NCBI RefSeq assembly: GCF_016294135.1
Contig: NZ_JAEDCO010000019.1
Span: forward strand, 1-30,354
DNA: 30,354 nucleotides
DNA from: Methanobrevibacter ruminantium
GTDB lineage: Archaea; Methanobacteriota; Methanobacteria; Methanobacteriales; Methanobacteriaceae
Reading direction: 5' to 3'
Shown here: positions 27,532-30,354 of the stretch, one piece after another
How positions within the stretch are numbered: position 1 is the stretch's first letter
Layout of the letters: the number at the start of each line of letters is the position of its first letter
Notes under the pieces: generated by a model
What the model was told of the DNA's origin: nothing
What the model saw: only the letters and a program-made list of their open reading frames with translations
Database searches by the model: none
Translations under genes and position numbers: made by a program

Positions 27532-30354
27532 TTATACTTCCGCAATATTCTTTTTAAAATTCTCTGCTTGCTCAAATACTTCTGAAAATACTTCATCATT
27601 ATATTCCGGAGGATATCCGTTTTTATCTAGAAGCAAAATTAAATCTACTTTCAAAGTAGCTTTAATATCTTCCCTATTCTCCCAATCTACATAAGATGAA
27701 TTATCTTCTACAATTTTTTTAATTTCACCAGACAAATGGAGTAGTTTCTCATGAGGATATTCAAATTCATGTTTTTCTGCAACATTTTTAAGAATATCAT
27801 AAAATGCTTTTTCTTCAATTGAAATATCTAATTCCTTAAATGAATCTTTATCTTCTTTAAATTCTTTAATTAAATTAGCTATTTCATCTAATACATCACC
27901 TAAAACCTCTTCAGTGAATTCTTTACTACTTCTTAAACGATTATAATTCTCAATCAAATCATTTAATTTTTCTGTAAAAGATGTTGTTTTTACTTTATTC
28001 ACTTTTCCATATTCTTTAATTTCATTTCTCATCAATCTCTCAAGGATTTTTATTCTGGTATTTATACGGGGAATTGCATTAATCCGATTAATATAATCTT
28101 CTGAAAGCAAATCAATTCCTTTAACATCTTGAGTTGATTCAAACAAATCTTCAACACCATCAGATAATATGGCATCTTCTACTAACTTAGAAACTTCTCG
28201 ATTCATACGGCTAATATCAGGTGCATCTCCTTTTGTTAATTTATAAATTATTGAACGTACACTAGTATAGAAAAATATTTTATCTCTTTCTTCTTCTGTA
28301 ATCTCTTCAGAAATAACACATAAATCATATGCTTGTTTTAATCTCTTTACATTAGCCATGAATTTTTTCTCAGTTTCATCTGTAACCTGTATAAACTCTG
28401 CAGCATCTTTTAGACAATTTAATTTTTCTAATGCAGTACCTTCATAATATTTTCTTGAATCAAAACCATAAAACATCTCATCTAAAATTGAAAGTTGATC
28501 TCTTACAATAGTAATGGAGGGGCTTAAATCTTCTAACTCTTCTTTTTGGAAATTTGTATATTTACTTAAAGCTTCATTCATAGCCTTATAAATACCCAAA
28601 TAATCTACAATTAATCCTTTATCCTTACCCTCATAAACACGATTTACTCTAGATATTGTTTGAATTAAGGTATGTTTCTTAATAGGTTTATCGATAAAAA
28701 TTGTATCTAAAGAAGGAACATCAAAGCCAGTTAACCACATATCTACAACAATAGCTATCTTAAAGTTAGATCTATCATTTTTAAATTGATCTGCGTCATC
28801 TTCACGATTTTCTTTAGTTCCTAATAAATCATATAACTCTTTTTCATCATTTTTATTCCGAGTCATAATCATTTTAATCTTAGGCATTTCCTTAATTTCT
28901 CTTTTATCTTCTTCAGATAAAATTTCATCATCAGGATACTTACTTACTGCCCATTCTGGCCTTAAATCAATGACTTTTTTATAAAAATCATAAGCAATTT
29001 GCCTTGTAGAACATACAAACATTGCCTTACCTTTAACTGTAGAGTTTTCATTTACTCTTTGTTCATATAGTGCAATGAAATCTTCTGCTACTTTTTGCAA
29101 CCTATCAGAATCTCCAATAATCATATTAATGTTTAAAACAGCTTTTTTACTTGCTTCTATCTGATATTCATTTGCACCTTCCTCAGCACATTGTTCATAA
29201 TACTCTTCTATTTCATCTACTTTTCTATGGTCCACATTTACTCTTGCTGCACGACCATTGTAAACCATATTAACGATAATTCCATCATCGACAGCATCAC
29301 TCATAGTATAGGAATCTACAATATCCCCAAATACATCAATTGTTTCATCAATTGGGGTTCCTGTAAATCCAACATAAACTGCATTAGGGAATGAATCATG
29401 CAAATATCTGGCAAAACCATACTTACGTTCAACACCAGTTTCTGAAATGACAATTCTAGCATCAAGGTTTAATTGAGATCTATGAGCCTCATCTGAAATA
29501 CAGATAATATTATTTCTTTCACTTAAAACATCAATATCCTCAGAAAACTTTTGAATATTGGTTAAATAAACTCCACCGCTTGGACGGTTAGATAATTCCT
29601 CTTTTAAATCATCCCTAGATAAGATCTTTTTAACTTTATCATCACCAATAAAGTTTTTAGAATTTACAAATAATTTTGATAATTGCCTTTCCAAATCAGT
29701 CCTATCTGTGATTAACAATATTGTAGGGTTCTTTAGTTCTTTATCCCTCATCAATATTCTTGATAAAAAGAGCATAGCTAAACTTTTCCCAGAACCAGTT
29801 GCACCAAAATAAGTACCTCCTCTACCATCACCAAGAGGTTTAATATTTTTCAAGATATTTTCATGAAGCTTTGTAACTGCAAAATATTGAGGGTAACGAC
29901 ATATTACTTTTTTGTCTTCATTTGTATTATCTGGGAAATATATGAAATCATTAATTATTTCAAGAAGTCTTTTTTTATCAAACATTCCTTTTACTAATGA
30001 AAATGCGGTATCTATACCTTCAAATTCATCATCTTCAGAATGTATCCTTTTCCATCCATAGAAGTATTCATATTCTGTAAATAGGGCCCCATACTTGTTG
30101 TTTACTCCATCACTTATAACAATAAATGCATTGTACTTGAAAAGTTCAGGAATATCCCTTTGGTAACGTATAGTAAGTTGTTCATAAGCATCAAAAATAG
30201 TAGTATTTTCCTTAATTGCACTTTTAAATTCGAAAACAACAAGAGGAATACCATTAACAAAAACAATACCATCAGGGATTCTTTTTTCAAGTTCAATTAT
30301 TTCAAATTGATTCACAAATTTAAATATATTATTATTCACATTCTTAAAATCAAT
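27532..30354 (-). CDS. hsdR: Type I restriction enzyme R subunit (HsdR), 5' end outside the window
   Basis: The frame covers 940 codons plus stop and stays open to the window edge, so the true start is beyond it; the GTG at 30339 is internal, since IDFKN before it continues the family pattern IDF-N--NN-F-VVNQF. In the numbering from that GTG, the PD-(D/E)xK nuclease residues are Asp23 in RIPDGIVF and Glu37-x-Lys39 in FEFKS; Walker A GATGSGKS is at 179-186, DEAH at 283-286 and the helicase motif GFTGTP follows. A late motif, QTISRVNR, and a long helical C-terminus complete the protein. HsdR moves DNA by ATP hydrolysis and cuts it when the HsdM/HsdS site is unmethylated. HsdM and HsdS are not in the window. 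Confidence 0.95.
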   Translation of the reverse strand: MDFKNVNNNIFKFVNQFEIIELEKRIPDGIVFVNGIPLVVFEFKSAIKENTTIFDAYEQLTIRYQRDIPELFKYNAFIVISDGVNNKYGALFTEYEYFYGWKRIHSEDDEFEGIDTAFSLVKGMFDKKRLLEIINDFIYFPDNTNEDKKVICRYPQYFAVTKLHENILKNIKPLGDGRGGTYFGATGSGKSLAMLFLSRILMRDKELKNPTILLITDRTDLERQLSKLFVNSKNFIGDDKVKKILSRDDLKEELSNRPSGGVYLTNIQKFSEDIDVLSERNNIICISDEAHRSQLNLDARIVISETGVERKYGFARYLHDSFPNAVYVGFTGTPIDETIDVFGDIVDSYTMSDAVDDGIIVNMVYNGRAARVNVDHRKVDEIEEYYEQCAEEGANEYQIEASKKAVLNINMIIGDSDRLQKVAEDFIALYEQRVNENSTVKGKAMFVCSTRQIAYDFYKKVIDLRPEWAVSKYPDDEILSEEDKREIKEMPKIKMIMTRNKNDEKELYDLLGTKENREDDADQFKNDRSNFKIAIVVDMWLTGFDVPSLDTIFIDKPIKKHTLIQTISRVNRVYEGKDKGLIVDYLGIYKAMNEALSKYTNFQKEELEDLSPSITIVRDQLSILDEMFYGFDSRKYYEGTALEKLNCLKDAAEFIQVTDETEKKFMANVKRLKQAYDLCVISEEITEEERDKIFFYTSVRSIIYKLTKGDAPDISRMNREVSKLVEDAILSDGVEDLFESTQDVKGIDLLSEDYINRINAIPRINTRIKILERLMRNEIKEYGKVNKVKTTSFTEKLNDLIENYNRLRSSKEFTEEVLGDVLDEIANLIKEFKEDKDSFKELDISIEEKAFYDILKNVAEKHEFEYPHEKLLHLSGEIKKIVEDNSSYVDWENREDIKATLKVDLILLLDKNGYPPEYNDEVFSEVFEQAENFKKNIAEV

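Noticed and set aside
30339..30341. GTG at 30339 as the start of hsdR
   Set aside because: The frame stays open to the window edge and the preceding residues IDFKN continue the HsdR N-terminal pattern, so the gene is cut by the window, not started here.

Overview
The window is very AT-rich chromosomal DNA from a methanogenic archaeon, most likely a Methanobrevibacter or a close relative in the Methanobacteriales. The signs are: an archaeal transcription factor B, methenyl-H4MPT cyclohydrolase (Mch), a corrinoid-type methionine synthase linked to two small methanogen-specific genes, pseudomurein-binding repeats on a secreted protein, ribosome-binding sites of GAGGTG/GGTGAT type, and oligo-T style gene ends. 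No rRNA, tRNA, CRISPR array or insertion sequence was seen.

Layout. 1-3.2 kb: two small hypothetical genes (a SWIM-like zinc finger protein and a coiled-coil protein), an EamA transporter on the + strand, and TFB. 3.2-5.6 kb: a GC-richer island without a clear gene, beta-carbonic anhydrase, and the Mrp/NBP35 Fe-S carrier. 5.9-8.8 kb: a large secreted protein with six Ig-like repeats, pseudomurein-binding repeats and a C-terminal transglutaminase-like domain, followed by about 0.9 kb of gene-free AT-rich DNA and a Ser-rich membrane-anchored protein. 10.2-20.9 kb: a run of genes all on the minus strand that looks like a metal-handling island. In transcription order it holds a solute-binding protein, two permeases and two ATPases of the nickel/oligopeptide ABC family, a GNAT acetyltransferase, an archaeal nicotianamine synthase, a P1B-type metal ATPase, a C_GCAxxG_C_C protein and an iron-sulfur flavoprotein. 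21.4-23.5 kb: mch, then on the + strand a second iron-sulfur flavoprotein and a dehydrogenase remnant. 23.6-26.7 kb: two DUF2115 (UPF0305) paralogues and the methionine synthase operon. 26.8 kb to the end: a multi-zinc-ribbon protein and a type I restriction HsdR subunit that runs off the window edge.

The most interesting part is the 11.5-21.3 kb island. A nicotianamine synthase beside a complete NikABCDE-type importer resembles the logic of bacterial metallophore systems such as staphylopine/Cnt, but with archaeal parts: a small chelator made from S-adenosylmethionine would be recovered as a metal complex by the ABC transporter. The promoter region of the metal ATPase holds four near-identical 17-bp palindromes (AAAAAGTA-N-TACTTTTT). 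The same half-site recurs upstream of the solute-binding protein gene, which suggests that one metal-responsive regulator controls both ends of the island. The regulator is not encoded in the window, and no opine dehydrogenase or obvious metallophore exporter is seen. The functional reading is inference from gene neighbourhood and motifs.
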